DNA from: Mycolicibacterium parafortuitum
GTDB taxonomy: Bacteria > Actinomycetota > Actinomycetes > Mycobacteriales > Mycobacteriaceae
Reading direction: 5' to 3'
Length of the DNA: 64,000 nt
Assembly: GCF_002086815.1 (NCBI RefSeq)
Contig: NZ_MVID01000005.1
Span: 62,001-126,000, forward strand
Shown here: positions 26,620-37,271 of the stretch, piece after piece
Numbering within the stretch: position 1 is the stretch's first letter
Layout of the letters: every line of letters starts with the position of its first letter
Made by a program: the position numbers and the translations under genes
Notes under the pieces: generated by a model
Seen by the model: only the letters and a program-made list of their open reading frames with translations
Told to the model about the DNA's origin: nothing
Databases searched by the model: none

Positions 26620-26658
26620 AACGGCAGCCCTAGAACGTCAGCCGTAGAACGTCAGCCG
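26617..26658. repeat. Three 14-bp tandem repeats spanning convergent stop codons
   Basis: TAGAACGGCAGCCC, TAGAACGTCAGCCG and TAGAACGTCAGCCG run from 26617 to 26658, followed by a partial fourth copy (TAGAACA). The first unit begins with the TAG of the DapB-like gene. The third includes the minus-strand stop (26652-26654) of the secreted-protein gene. The intergenic DNA is thus made of duplicated gene-end sequence. Confidence 0.85.
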
Positions 26659-27020
26659 TAGAACATCGTCCAGTAGTCGGCCGACCACGCGCCGTCCTTG
26701 CAGACGAGCGGGACGCCGTCCGGGCTCTGGGCCACCCCGGTGGAGTCGCACGCCGACCGCAGGGTGCGCACCCCGACCAGCGGCGGCGACGAGATCCAGG
26801 TGCTCTTCGAGTTGCAGGCCAGCGTGTTGCCCGAACCGTCGAATCCGTAGTTGTAGCGCGTGTTCTGCTTGCAGAACTCACCGAGCTGCGCCTCGGTGCT
26901 GACGTACGGCACGCACCCCGCGCCGTCGCAGACGTTCGGGATCGCCGACGCAGTGCCCGCGCCGATCATCGGCGCGGCAACGAGACCACCGGCGATCGCC
27001 GCCGCTGCCATCAACTTCAT
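26652..27020 (-). CDS. Small secreted protein of unknown function
   Basis: 122 residues. Signal peptide MKLMAAAAIAGGLVAAPMIG with cleavage after GTASA predicts export. The mature ~95 residues contain six Cys (NVCDGAGC, GEFCKQ, LACNS, SACDS, LVCKD), likely three disulfides. This is typical of a small mycobacterial secreted protein. No family recognised. Convergent with the DapB-like gene. Confidence 0.7.
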   Translation of the reverse strand: MKLMAAAAIAGGLVAAPMIGAGTASAIPNVCDGAGCVPYVSTEAQLGEFCKQNTRYNYGFDGSGNTLACNSKSTWISSPPLVGVRTLRSACDSTGVAQSPDGVPLVCKDGAWSADYWTMFYG

Positions 27021-27109
27021 GGGCCCACCCTAAATCGCGCGGCCGCGCCACGGGGTGAGCTTGCCCGCATTGCCGCCGCGGCTCGGCGCGCAGCGTAGAT
27101 TCATCACCC

Positions 27110-27454
27110 ATGAACTCGCTGGTGAAGGTGTTGCTGTCGAGCGCGATCCCGGCGGCGGCGCTGCTCGCCGCGCCGTCCGCGCACGCCGACACGGTCGCGT
27201 ATCTGGTCAACGTGCACGTGCGGCCCGGCTACAACTTCCCGAACGCCGAGGCCGCGATCGGCTACGGAAACACCGTCTGCGATCGGGTGGCGGCGCAGAT
27301 GAGCTACGCCGAACTGGTCGACCAGGTGAAGGCCGACTTCCACACCACCGACTACTACCAGGCGGGATACCTGATCAATCAGGCCGTCAACGAGCTCTGC
27401 CCCGCGCAGATCTGGCAGCTGCGGCAGTCGGCCGCCGGCTATACCGGGTCCTGA
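27110..27454 (+). CDS. DUF732 secreted protein
   Basis: 114 residues. Signal peptide with cleavage after PSAHA (~residue 26). Mature part VAYLVNVHVRPGYNFPNAEAAIGYGNTVCDRV ... AVNELCPAQIW matches the mycobacterial DUF732 pattern, with two conserved Cys forming one disulfide. A small helical exported protein of unknown function. Its stop falls within a short tandem repeat. Confidence 0.8.
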   Translation: MNSLVKVLLSSAIPAAALLAAPSAHADTVAYLVNVHVRPGYNFPNAEAAIGYGNTVCDRVAAQMSYAELVDQVKADFHTTDYYQAGYLINQAVNELCPAQIWQLRQSAAGYTGS

Positions 27455-27478
27455 GCCGGGTCCTGACCGGGCCCTGAC
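27444..27478. repeat. Short tandem repeats at the DUF732 stop codon
   Basis: CCGGGTCCTGAG (27444-27455) is followed by CCGGGTCCTGAC (27456-27467) and a variant CCGGGCCCTGAC sharing one base with it (27467-27478). The stop TGA lies in the first unit and is duplicated in the others. Confidence 0.75.
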
Positions 27479-27481
27479 TGG

Positions 27482-27943
27482 CTACGGGCAGGTCACCTCG
27501 ATCTCGAACGGCTTCGTCACCGGCGCCATCGGGTTGGCCATGTCGACACCGGTGGCGGTGCCGGAGATCTTGTAGGTCTTGTCGTCTTTATCGACCTTGG
27601 CCTCGCCCTGGCCGGAGCCGCTGGCGTAGCCGAGGGTGACGCCGTTGACGTTGCCGAGGCCGACGGACACCACGGTCGGCTCGTCGCCGGTGGTCACGAC
27701 GGCCCCGATGCCCGCAGTGGCGTCGCCGATGGCGATGTTGGTGTTGCCGCCCATGTCGGAGCAGACGACGGTGCCTTTCACCTCCTGGTCGGCGCCGTCG
27801 ATGGTGACGGTGCTCTTGCCCTCGGCGGCCGCTGCCGACGAGGTCTCCCCGGTGGTCTCGGATTTGTCAGAGCCGCCGCAGCCCGACAGGCCGGCGATGA
27901 GGAGGGCTGCGCCGCTTGCTGCGACGACGAGTTGACGGTTCAT
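27482..27943 (-). CDS. lpqH: LpqH (19 kDa antigen) family lipoprotein
   Basis: 153 residues from ATG at 27943, with AAAGGAG 7 bp upstream. Signal peptide with lipobox GLSGCG (Cys ~residue 22), a Ser/Thr/Ala-rich linker, then the LpqH domain: [29 protein letters not shown] ... [17 protein letters not shown] ... FEIEVTC. The two Cys of the mature domain form the conserved disulfide. A surface lipoprotein and potential TLR2 agonist in pathogenic relatives. A second family member follows upstream at 28019-28477, so this is a tandem pair. Confidence 0.88.
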   Translation of the reverse strand: MNRQLVVAASGAALLIAGLSGCGGSDKSETTGETSSAAAAEGKSTVTIDGADQEVKGTVVCSDMGGNTNIAIGDATAGIGAVVTTGDEPTVVSVGLGNVNGVTLGYASGSGQGEAKVDKDDKTYKISGTATGVDMANPMAPVTKPFEIEVTCP

Positions 27944-28018
27944 CACGGAGCTCCTTTGCATCGTGTGATTCGCCGAGATCGGCGGACCATCGAGTGCAGT
28001 ATTACCGCTGAAACCGCG

Positions 28019-29724
<1,706 letters not shown>

Positions 29725-29728
29725 CGAC

Positions 29729-29778
29729 TGTGGGCCCTGTGTACGCGGACCCGCCGATCCGCGTACACCAGGCCCACA
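29729..29778 (+). terminator. Long hairpin after tgt
   Basis: A 21-nt left arm (29729-29749) pairs with the right arm (29758-29778) at 19 of 21 positions around an 8-nt loop. It begins 4 bp after the tgt stop and has no T tract, as is common for mycobacterial intrinsic terminators. It may insulate the P450 gene. Confidence 0.75.
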
Positions 29779-29819
29779 ATTGTGACCAGGCACTCTTTAG
29801 ACGTATGCACAATAAGAGC

Positions 29820-31037
29820 ATGACGACCGCCGCCGACCCGCAGTCGCTGCTGTTGACGATGCTTGACCCCGCCGTCCGCGCCGATCCGTACCCGCTGTAC
29901 GCGCAGATCCGTGCGCGGGGTCCGCTCCAGCTGCCGGCCAACAACCTGACGGTGTTCTCCACCTATGCCGCATGCGACGAGGTGCTGCGCCACCCGGACG
30001 CGGCGAGCGACCGGCTCAAGTCCACGATCGCTCAGCGGGCGATCGCCGACGGCGCCGAACCTCGCCCGTTCGGCCCGCCGGGCTTCCTGTTCCTCGACCC
30101 GCCCGACCACACCCGGCTGCGCCGGCTGGTCAGCAAGGCGTTCGTGCCGAAGGTGGTCAAGGCGCTCGAACCGGAGATCGTCGCGCTGGTCGACGGTCTG
30201 CTGCGCGACGTCGACGGGACGTTCGACGCGATCGCCGGGCTGGCCTATCCGCTTCCGGTCGCGGTGATCTGCCGGCTGCTCGGGGTCCCGCTCGAGGACG
30301 AACCCGAGTTCAGCGCGGCCTCGGCGCTGCTCGCGCAGTCGCTGGACCCGTTCGCGACGGTGACCGGTTCGGCCGGCGACGGTTTCGAGGAGCGGATGCG
30401 GGCCGGCCGGTGGCTGCGCGGCTATCTGCGCGACCTGATCGCCCGGCGACGCCGCGACCCCGGAGAGGACCTGATGTCGGGGTTGATCCACGTCGAGGAG
30501 TCCGGTGACCAGCTCACCGAGGACGAGATCGTCGCGACGTGCAACCTGCTGCTGGTGGCCGGGCACGAGACGACGGTGAACCTGATCGCGAACGCGATCC
30601 TGGCGCTGCTGCGCCACGACGGGCAGTGGGCGGCGCTGGCCGCCGACGCGGACCGCGCCGCACCGGTGATCGAGGAGACGCTGCGCTACGACCCGCCCGT
30701 GCAGTTGGTGGGCCGGATCGCCGCCGAGGACATGACCATCACGGGGGTCACGGTTCCCAAGGGCGACAACATGATGCTGCTGACCGCGGCCGCGCACCGC
30801 GACCCGGACGCCGTGCAGCGGCCTGACGAGTTCGACCCGGACCGGGAGACGATCCGCCACCTCGGGTTCGGGAAGGGCCCGCACTTCTGCATCGGCGCAC
30901 CGCTGGCGCGGCTGGAGGCCACCGTCGCGCTGACCGCGCTGACGTCCCGCTTCCCGACGGCCGCGCTGGCCGGTGAACCCGGCTACAAGCCGAACGTCAC
31001 GCTGCGCGGTATGACGGAGCTTCCGATCACGTTGTGA
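29820..31037 (+). CDS. Cytochrome P450
   Basis: 405 residues from ATG at 29820 (ATG at 29805 is an alternative). I-helix oxygen-binding motif LLVAGHETTVN (~244), K-helix ExxR in EETLRYDPP, and heme loop FGKGPHFCIGAPLAR with the Cys thiolate (~354). A complete soluble class I mycobacterial P450. No ferredoxin is adjacent. The substrate is unknown. It ends 6 bp from the convergent amine oxidase. Confidence 0.92.
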   Translation: MTTAADPQSLLLTMLDPAVRADPYPLYAQIRARGPLQLPANNLTVFSTYAACDEVLRHPDAASDRLKSTIAQRAIADGAEPRPFGPPGFLFLDPPDHTRLRRLVSKAFVPKVVKALEPEIVALVDGLLRDVDGTFDAIAGLAYPLPVAVICRLLGVPLEDEPEFSAASALLAQSLDPFATVTGSAGDGFEERMRAGRWLRGYLRDLIARRRRDPGEDLMSGLIHVEESGDQLTEDEIVATCNLLLVAGHETTVNLIANAILALLRHDGQWAALAADADRAAPVIEETLRYDPPVQLVGRIAAEDMTITGVTVPKGDNMMLLTAAAHRDPDAVQRPDEFDPDRETIRHLGFGKGPHFCIGAPLARLEATVALTALTSRFPTAALAGEPGYKPNVTLRGMTELPITL

Positions 31038-31043
31038 GACAAC

Positions 31044-32402
31044 TCAACCGAGCGTTTCGATGACCTCACGGGCGGCCCGCTCACCGGCCTCGACGGCGCC
31101 CTCCATGTAGGCGCTCCACTCGACGGCGGTGTCGGTGGAGGCCCAGTGGATGACGCCGATCGGCTCGGCGAGCGCGTCGCCGTACGTGGTCCACACCAGC
31201 GGGCCGCAGTTGGCGTTGTAGCAGCCGCGGGTCCACTGCCGGTCGGCCCACTCGCCGTCGACGTAGTGCAGCGGACGGGCGGCCTGGTCGCCGAAATGGC
31301 GGACCAGTTCGGCGGTCAGCGCGGCCCGGCGGTCGGCCTCGGTCCAGCGGCCGTGGGTGCGGGCCTGCTCGCCTTCGAGGAACAGCAGGATCACGCCGTG
31401 GCCGTCACCCTGGATGCAGGTGTCGTTGGACATCCGGGCCGGGCCGATGTCGGAGATCAGCTGGCCGTTGAGTCCGTCGGCGCGCCAGAACGGTTCGTCG
31501 TAGACGAAGAACGCCTTCATCGCCGCCGCGTTCGGCATCCGCTGGGTGAGCTGGTCGCGGTGGCCCGGCAGCGGAGGGTCGTACATGATGCGCCCGGCCA
31601 GGGCCGGCGAGACCGCGACGATCACCCGGCGCCCGCGGGCGGTCAGCCCACCGCGGCAGTGCACCGTGGCACTGTCGGCGGTGTGCTCGATGAACTGGAC
31701 GGGGGAGTCGAGCACGATGTGCTCGGACATCAACGCCGCCAACCGCTTCGGGATCTCGGCGGTGCCGCCGACGAACCGGGTGGTCTGGGCGCCGCCCTCG
31801 GACTCGGCGAACAGCTCGGAGGTGACCCCGCACGTCTGGATCGTGAACAGCAGGTGCAGGAACGACACCTCGACGGTCGGCACGGCGAGGATCCCGACGG
31901 TGCAGATCTCCAGCAGGGTGCGCGCCACCGGCGAGAGCCCCTGGGCGTCGTACCAGGCGCCGGCGGTGATCGCGTCCCATTCGGCCGCGTGCGGCGCGGT
32001 CCACGGGGTGGCCGGGGACACCTCGGCGGCCAGCTCGTCGAGGCGGCGCAGCACCTTTTCCAGCTCGGCCAGCTCGTCGGCGAAGCGGTCGTGAAATTCG
32101 TTGCCGCGCAACACCCCGGTGCCGGCGATCTCATAGCTGGTCTCGCCGTCGTCGAACTGCGGGTAGGTCTCGACGCCGAGTTCGTCGGCGAGTGCGAACA
32201 TCCGGTGGTGGGTGTCCCCGATCCACTGCGCGCCGAGCTCCATCGGCAGCCCGGCGACGTCCTCGGTCAGCACCCGGCCACCGACCCGGGTGTCGGCCTC
32301 GAGAATCAGCGGCGTCAACCCCGCCGCCAGCACGGTACGGGCCGCGATCAGCCCCGAGATCCCCGCACCGACGATCAGGACGTCCGCTTCACGACTTGCC
32401 AT
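31044..32402 (-). CDS. Flavin-containing amine oxidase
   Basis: 452 residues from ATG at 32402, preferred to GTG at 32411 because AGAGGG sits about 8 bp before the ATG. FAD dinucleotide motif VLIVGAGISGLIAARTV (~6-22), the second flavin contact LEADTRVGGRV, and C-terminal GVIHWASTDTAVEWSAYMEGAVEAGERAA. It is a monoamine-oxidase-fold enzyme oxidising an amine to an imine with H2O2 release. The adjacent amino-acid-type ABC importer suggests its substrate may be a small amine or amino acid (inference). Confidence 0.85.
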   Translation of the reverse strand: MASREADVLIVGAGISGLIAARTVLAAGLTPLILEADTRVGGRVLTEDVAGLPMELGAQWIGDTHHRMFALADELGVETYPQFDDGETSYEIAGTGVLRGNEFHDRFADELAELEKVLRRLDELAAEVSPATPWTAPHAAEWDAITAGAWYDAQGLSPVARTLLEICTVGILAVPTVEVSFLHLLFTIQTCGVTSELFAESEGGAQTTRFVGGTAEIPKRLAALMSEHIVLDSPVQFIEHTADSATVHCRGGLTARGRRVIVAVSPALAGRIMYDPPLPGHRDQLTQRMPNAAAMKAFFVYDEPFWRADGLNGQLISDIGPARMSNDTCIQGDGHGVILLFLEGEQARTHGRWTEADRRAALTAELVRHFGDQAARPLHYVDGEWADRQWTRGCYNANCGPLVWTTYGDALAEPIGVIHWASTDTAVEWSAYMEGAVEAGERAAREVIETLG

Positions 32403-32425
32403 GACGGACACCCTCTCACGGCCCG

Positions 32426-33199
32426 CTACAGCGGGTTGAGGATGCGCTGCAAGAACTGCCGCGTCCGCTCCTCTTTCGGGTCGCCGATCACCTCGGCCGG
32501 GGAGCCCTGCTCCAGCACGACCCCCTGGTCGAGGAACAGCACCTGCTCGGAAACCTGTCGAGCGAACTGGATCTCGTGGGTCACCACCACCAGCGTCCAG
32601 CCCTGTACGGCGAGATCCCTGATCACGCCGAGGACCTCGCCGACGAGCTCGGGGTCCAGCGCCGAGGTCGGCTCGTCGAACAGCACCACCTTGGGCTTCA
32701 GCGCGAGTGCGCGGGCGATCCCGACGCGCTGCTGCTGGCCCCCCGACAGCTCGAACGGGTACCGGTCCCGTTTGTCCTTCAGCCCCACCTGGTCGAGCAG
32801 TTCCACGGCGTCGGCCTCGGCCTCGGCGCGGGGGCGCTTCTGGGCGACGATCGGCCCCTCGGTGACGTTCTGCAGCACCGTCTTGTGCGGAAACAGGTTG
32901 TGCGACTGGAACACGAAACCGCTTTGCGCGCGATAGCGCTTCAGCTGGTCCTTGGCGACCGGCTTTCCGAAGTCGATCTCGGTGTCGCCGACCTTGATCA
33001 CGCCGGAGTCGGCGACGTCGAGCGCGTTGAGGGTGCGCAGCAGCGTGGTCTTGCCCGAGCCCGACGGCCCGATGACCGCGGTCGCGGTGCCGCGCGGCAC
33101 GGTGAATGACACGCCCTTGAGGACCTCCAGCGGCCCGAAGGATTTTCGTACGTCGGTGGCGACGACCCGGTTCTCGGGCTGTTCGGGAACGCTCATCAT
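32426..33199 (-). CDS. Amino-acid ABC transporter ATP-binding protein (GlnQ type)
   Basis: 257 residues from ATG at 33199 (GAGGAA 6 bp upstream). Walker A GPSGSGKTTLLR, Q-loop FVFQSHNLFPH typical of polar amino-acid transporters, signature LSGGQQQRVGIARAL, Walker B VVLFDEPTSALDP, switch VTHE. The downstream partner of the fused binding protein-permease. Confidence 0.9.
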   Translation of the reverse strand: MMSVPEQPENRVVATDVRKSFGPLEVLKGVSFTVPRGTATAVIGPSGSGKTTLLRTLNALDVADSGVIKVGDTEIDFGKPVAKDQLKRYRAQSGFVFQSHNLFPHKTVLQNVTEGPIVAQKRPRAEAEADAVELLDQVGLKDKRDRYPFELSGGQQQRVGIARALALKPKVVLFDEPTSALDPELVGEVLGVIRDLAVQGWTLVVVTHEIQFARQVSEQVLFLDQGVVLEQGSPAEVIGDPKEERTRQFLQRILNPL

Positions 33200-33224
33200 T
33201 TTCGATTCCTCGCGCAAGCGCTGG

Positions 33225-34688
33225 TCATTTCGCCACATACCTTTCCAATCGGCGTTCGAACCTCGCCTGCCCGAACGACAGCACCAGACAGATCACCCAG
33301 TAGTAGACCGCGGCGGTGCCGTACAACGCGAAGAACTCGAACGTCGGCGCCGCGATGATCTGGGCCTGCCGCAGTAGCTCGGTGACGAGAATCGTCGAGG
33401 CCAGCGACGTGTCTTTGACCAACGAGATCAGGGTGTTCGACAGCGGCGGCACCGCGACGCGGGTGGCCTGCGGCAGGATGATGCGCCGCAGCGTGCCGAC
33501 GTAGTCGAGCCCGATCGTCTCGGCCGCCTCCCACTGGCCCTTCGGGATGCTCTGGATCGCCGAGCGGATGATCTCGGCCGCGTAGCCACCGACGTTGAGG
33601 CTGAACGCGATGACGGCCGCCGGGAACGGGTCGATCTTGATGCCGAACTCGGGCAGCGCGAAGAACACGATGAACAGCTGCACGAGCAGCGGGGTGCCGC
33701 GGATCAGCGAGATGTAGAACCGGGCCAGGTTGCTGAGCACGAGGTTCGACGACAGCCGCGCCAGTGCGACGCCGAGCGCGATGACCAGTCCGATGACGAA
33801 GCTGATGATCGTCAGCGGGATCGTCATGGTCAGCGCCGCCTTGGCCAGCGGCCACAGGTTGTCGAGCACGAGCTTCAGCGTGGAGCGGGGCTGGGTCTGC
33901 GGGGTGTCCTGGCCGCCGGATGCGTTGGTCTTGAGGTATTTCTGCGAGATCTCGGCGAGCGTGCCGTCGGCCTTGAGTTCCTCGACGGCCGTGTTCAGGT
34001 CAGGCAGCAGACCGGAATTCTTCCGGGCGGCGAACCCCTGTTCGCTCTTCTCGCCGGTGGTGCCGGAGATCTTCACCGCAGGGTCGTTGGTCTCGGCGAG
34101 GTAGGCGTAGATCGACAGGCTGTCGTTGACCACGACGTCGACCCGGCCCTGGCTCAGCAGCGCCATCGCCTGGGTCAGCCCCTCCACCGCTTCGATCTGG
34201 GCACCGGCGTCGCGGGCCACCTGCGCCCAGTTGCTGGTGGTGCTCTGGGCCGCCCGCTTGCCCAACAGGTCGGCCAGCGAGGTGATCGAGTCGTCGTCGG
34301 CGCGCGTGACGATGACGCCCTCACCGATCGAGTACGGCTCGGACAGGTCGTACTTCTGTTCGCGTTCACCGGTGATGGTTACCTGGTTGGCGACGACGTC
34401 GAACCGGTCGGCCTCGAGCGCGGCGAAGATCGAATCCCACGGGGTCTCGACGAATTCGACGTTCACACCCAGCTTCTCGCCGACCGCGCGGGCGACGTCG
34501 ACGTCGTATCCGGTGAGCGCCCCGGTGGCCGGGTCGTGGTAGCTGAACGGGGCGTAGACGCCCTCGGTGCCAACGCGCAGCACGCCGCTGTCCTTCACCG
34601 AGTTTCCGGACTCTGACGAGCCGCACGAGGTCAGCAGCACGGCGAGTGCGATGAGCACCGCCGGCAGGAGTCTTCGGAACTGGCGCAT
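33225..34688 (-). CDS. Fused amino-acid ABC substrate-binding lipoprotein and permease
   Basis: 487 residues. Residues 1-~265: signal peptide with lipobox LTSCG (Cys ~21) and an SBP-3 type binding domain (LRVGTEGVYAPFSYHDPATG, GYDVDVARAVGEKLG). Residues ~275-487: HisM/GlnP permease with about five helices and the coupling loop EAAETIGLDYVGTLRRIILPQATR (~407-430). The binding domain is thus tethered to its own channel, as in some Gram-positive GlnPQ systems. With the ATPase gene 25 bp downstream this is a complete importer, specificity unknown. Confidence 0.88.
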   Translation of the reverse strand: MRQFRRLLPAVLIALAVLLTSCGSSESGNSVKDSGVLRVGTEGVYAPFSYHDPATGALTGYDVDVARAVGEKLGVNVEFVETPWDSIFAALEADRFDVVANQVTITGEREQKYDLSEPYSIGEGVIVTRADDDSITSLADLLGKRAAQSTTSNWAQVARDAGAQIEAVEGLTQAMALLSQGRVDVVVNDSLSIYAYLAETNDPAVKISGTTGEKSEQGFAARKNSGLLPDLNTAVEELKADGTLAEISQKYLKTNASGGQDTPQTQPRSTLKLVLDNLWPLAKAALTMTIPLTIISFVIGLVIALGVALARLSSNLVLSNLARFYISLIRGTPLLVQLFIVFFALPEFGIKIDPFPAAVIAFSLNVGGYAAEIIRSAIQSIPKGQWEAAETIGLDYVGTLRRIILPQATRVAVPPLSNTLISLVKDTSLASTILVTELLRQAQIIAAPTFEFFALYGTAAVYYWVICLVLSFGQARFERRLERYVAK

Positions 34689-34732
34689 CGCCGGACGGTA
34701 ACAAGCTCAGCGGTCCGGCCCAAGGGTTCTGC

Positions 34733-35617
34733 TCAACCCGGCTGATAGATCCACGGGGTCCGGGGCAGCCTCGCCGGGTCGAACTCGCCGAGCATGTCCT
34801 CGACGGTGCGGGCCGCATATCCCAGCGAATCGGCGATCTGGGCCAGCGCCTCGGGCACCCCGATCTCGGCCAGTGTGACCGCGCCGTCTCGCTTGGCCAG
34901 CCGGGCACCGTCGGCGTTGAGCACCAGCGGCACGTGCGCGTACACCGGCTCGGGGTGGCCGAGCAGGCGTGCCAGGTAGGCCTGCCGCGGCGACGACGAC
35001 AGCAGGTCGTCGCCGCGCACCACCTGATCGACTCCGGAGGCGGCGTCGTCGACGACGCCGGCCAGGTTGTATGCGGGCACCCCGTCCCCGCGCCGGACCA
35101 CGAAGTCGTCGACCAGGCCGGTGTAGTCGCCGTGCAGAACGTCGTGCACGGTGTAGGCGGTGACGTCGGAGCGCAGCCGAAGAGCGGGCGGGCGTCCGGT
35201 CTCCTCGCGGCGCCGTTCGCGCTCGGCGTCGGTCAGGTTCCGGCACGTCCCCGGGTAGGCGCCCTCGGGTGCGTGCGGAGCCCGTGGGGCTTGCGCGATA
35301 TCCCTTCTGGTGCAGAAGCATTCGAACAACAGGCCGCGCTCCCTGAGGCCGTCGACGACGGCGTCGTAGCGTTGCGGATGCTCGGTCTGGCGGGTTGCCT
35401 CCTCATCCCAGGTGAGGCCAAGCGCGGCGAGGTCGGCGAGCTGGCGTTCGGCGATCTCGGGGAATGTGCGGTCGTCGAGGTCCTCGACGCGCATCAGGAA
35501 CCGCCTGCCCGTGGACCGGGCGAACAACCAGGCCAGCACGGCGGTGCGGAGATTGCCGATGTGCAGATCCGCCGACGGGCTGGGCGCGAACCTGCCCGCG
35601 CCGGATGAGCTCGTCAC
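34733..35617 (-). CDS. gluQ: Glutamyl-Q tRNA(Asp) synthetase (GluQRS)
   Basis: 294 residues from GTG at 35617. Class I catalytic core only: [19 protein letters not shown] (HIGH-type motif as HIGN, ~residues 7-25), four Cys/His-type zinc region CFCTRRD ... GTCRNL, and a KRDG variant of KMSKS. It lacks the anticodon-binding domain of GltX, which defines GluQRS. It attaches glutamate to queuosine 34 of tRNA-Asp. Functional partner of tgt at 28495. Confidence 0.88.
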   Translation of the reverse strand: MTSSSGAGRFAPSPSADLHIGNLRTAVLAWLFARSTGRRFLMRVEDLDDRTFPEIAERQLADLAALGLTWDEEATRQTEHPQRYDAVVDGLRERGLLFECFCTRRDIAQAPRAPHAPEGAYPGTCRNLTDAERERRREETGRPPALRLRSDVTAYTVHDVLHGDYTGLVDDFVVRRGDGVPAYNLAGVVDDAASGVDQVVRGDDLLSSSPRQAYLARLLGHPEPVYAHVPLVLNADGARLAKRDGAVTLAEIGVPEALAQIADSLGYAARTVEDMLGEFDPARLPRTPWIYQPG

Positions 35618-35645
35618 GGGTTCTACTGTGTCAGACAGCGCGACG

Positions 35646-36413
35646 TCACACGGCCTGGCTCTGCAGCGCGACCGATGCGGCGGCCACCGACGGTGCGACC
35701 CCGACACCGTGGCCCTGGGCGGTGACGGCCAACCGCGTCCGGTCACCGCGGAACAGATCACGGGAGAACTCGCAGGGCCGGTCGTGTTGGTCGAACGCGA
35801 CCCGGGTGATCAGCAGCAGCGCCGAGTTCGGTTTGATGCCGAGCAGATTGGCTTCTTCGGGTGTGGCGTTGACGGCCTCGATCCGCTCGTCGGCGCGCGC
35901 GGTGACCAGACCGTACTTGCTCTCCAGGATCTCGTAGAGCGAGCCACCGAGCTGTTGTTCGAGCAGATTGGGGAATGCGTCGGCCGGAAACTGCGCGAGC
36001 TCCAACGAGATCGGTGAGCCGTCGGCCAGCCGCAGCCGCTGGATCTCGATGACGAAGTCGTCCGCGGTGATCGACAACGCCTGCTGGGTGGTGGCGTCGG
36101 GGGCGCAGATCTTGGTCGACAGCACCCGGGTGCCTGCCACGTAACCCTGGCTGGCCAGGAACGCCGGCACCCCGACGACGTCGGTCAGGCTGCGCTGCAC
36201 CTGTGCGTGGCTGATGAAGATGCCCCCGGACCGGCCGATCACCCGGTCGACGAGACCGGCCTCCTCCAGCGCGGCGAGCACCTGACGCAGGCTCGACCGG
36301 CTGGTCCGGTAGCGTTCCGCCAGTTCGCGCTCGCTGCCGAGCTTGGTGCCGGGTTTACCCGCGTTGATGTCGGCCACGATCCGGCGCCGCAGATCCTCGG
36401 TCTGTGTGGCCAC
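35646..36413 (-). CDS. GntR family (HutC subfamily) transcriptional regulator
   Basis: 255 residues. N-terminal winged helix ([31 protein letters not shown], ~25-55) and C-terminal UTRA effector domain (~95-240, GTRVLSTKI ... [18 protein letters not shown]). It is the last gene of the leftward microcompartment operon and has a palindrome of its own at 36437-36449. Related palindromes lie in the divergent promoter region at 43521-43622. It is the probable regulator of both operons. Confidence 0.88.
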   Translation of the reverse strand: MATQTEDLRRRIVADINAGKPGTKLGSERELAERYRTSRSSLRQVLAALEEAGLVDRVIGRSGGIFISHAQVQRSLTDVVGVPAFLASQGYVAGTRVLSTKICAPDATTQQALSITADDFVIEIQRLRLADGSPISLELAQFPADAFPNLLEQQLGGSLYEILESKYGLVTARADERIEAVNATPEEANLLGIKPNSALLLITRVAFDQHDRPCEFSRDLFRGDRTRLAVTAQGHGVGVAPSVAAASVALQSQAV

Positions 36414-36436
36414 CGGACCTCTCCTCGCCTGCAGAA

Positions 36437-36449
36437 TTGGTTAGACCAA
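36437..36449. promoter_or_regulatory. Putative GntR operator upstream of the regulator gene
   Basis: TTGG-TTAGA-CCAA is a palindrome with a 5-nt centre, 24 bp upstream of the regulator start. It is close to the HutC-type consensus TGGTCTAGACCA with one base missing, and matches the TGG-N5-CCA pattern in the microcompartment promoter gap. Confidence 0.55.
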
Positions 36450-36466
36450 ATCTACGATACGGCCCG

Positions 36467-37252
36467 TCACAGGTCGGCCAGCGCTTCCGGCGATTCGGGC
36501 AGGATCTGACCGCCGTCGACCACCAGGGACTGTCCGGTGATGTAGGCGGCCTCGTCGGTGGCGAAGAACAGTGCGGCGTTGCCGATATCGGCGACCTCGC
36601 CGAGCTTGCCGGCCGGCACCGACGCGGCCATCTGATCCATATAGGTCTGGCCCATCTCGATCAGGCCTTCGGTGACGATGTTGCCGGGCAGCACCGCGTT
36701 GACGGTGATCTTCTTCGGGGCCAGTTCGATCGCTGCAGTGCGCAGGAATCCGAGCTGGGCGGCCTTGCTCGCGCCGTAATGCGACCATCCGGGGAAACCG
36801 GTGACGGGCCCGGTGATCGACGACGTGATGATGACCCGGCCGTGACCGCTGGCGGTCAGCGCATCCAGCGCGGCCTGCACGATGTACACGGTGCCCTTGA
36901 AGTTCACGCCGATGACCTGCTCGATGTCCTCGGGCGTCAGGTCGGCGAGCCGGCCGGACGGGAAGATCCCGGCGTTGGGGCACACGATGTCGAGGCCGCC
37001 GTTGCGTTCCACCGCGGTGGCGACCACGCGACGGCAGTCCTCGGGGCTGGTCACATCGGCGGCCACCCCGGTGACGGTGCCGGTGAGTCCGCCCAGATCC
37101 GCGACGGTCGAGTCGATGTCGGCCTGGGTGCGTGCGGTGATGACGACGTTCACCCCGGCCTTGGCGAAGGTCTCGGCGATGCCGCGACCGATGCCCTTGC
37201 TTCCGCCGGTGACGATGGCCGAGCGGCCCTGCAACGAGTTGAACATAGCCAT
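36467..37252 (-). CDS. SDR family oxidoreductase of the RMM microcompartment locus
   Basis: 261 residues from ATG at 37252 (AAAGGG upstream). SDR motifs [13 protein letters not shown] (~17), CPNAGIF (~95, NNAG variant), TSSITG, YGASK (~162), and C-terminal [13 protein letters not shown]. In the M. smegmatis RMM locus the equivalent SDR is proposed to interconvert aminoacetone and 1-amino-2-propanol, and the same is likely here. No encapsulation helix is evident. 19 bp after the kinase stop. Confidence 0.8.
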   Translation of the reverse strand: MAMFNSLQGRSAIVTGGSKGIGRGIAETFAKAGVNVVITARTQADIDSTVADLGGLTGTVTGVAADVTSPEDCRRVVATAVERNGGLDIVCPNAGIFPSGRLADLTPEDIEQVIGVNFKGTVYIVQAALDALTASGHGRVIITSSITGPVTGFPGWSHYGASKAAQLGFLRTAAIELAPKKITVNAVLPGNIVTEGLIEMGQTYMDQMAASVPAGKLGEVADIGNAALFFATDEAAYITGQSLVVDGGQILPESPEALADL

Positions 37253-37271
37253 AAGCCCTTTCGGTACGGGA

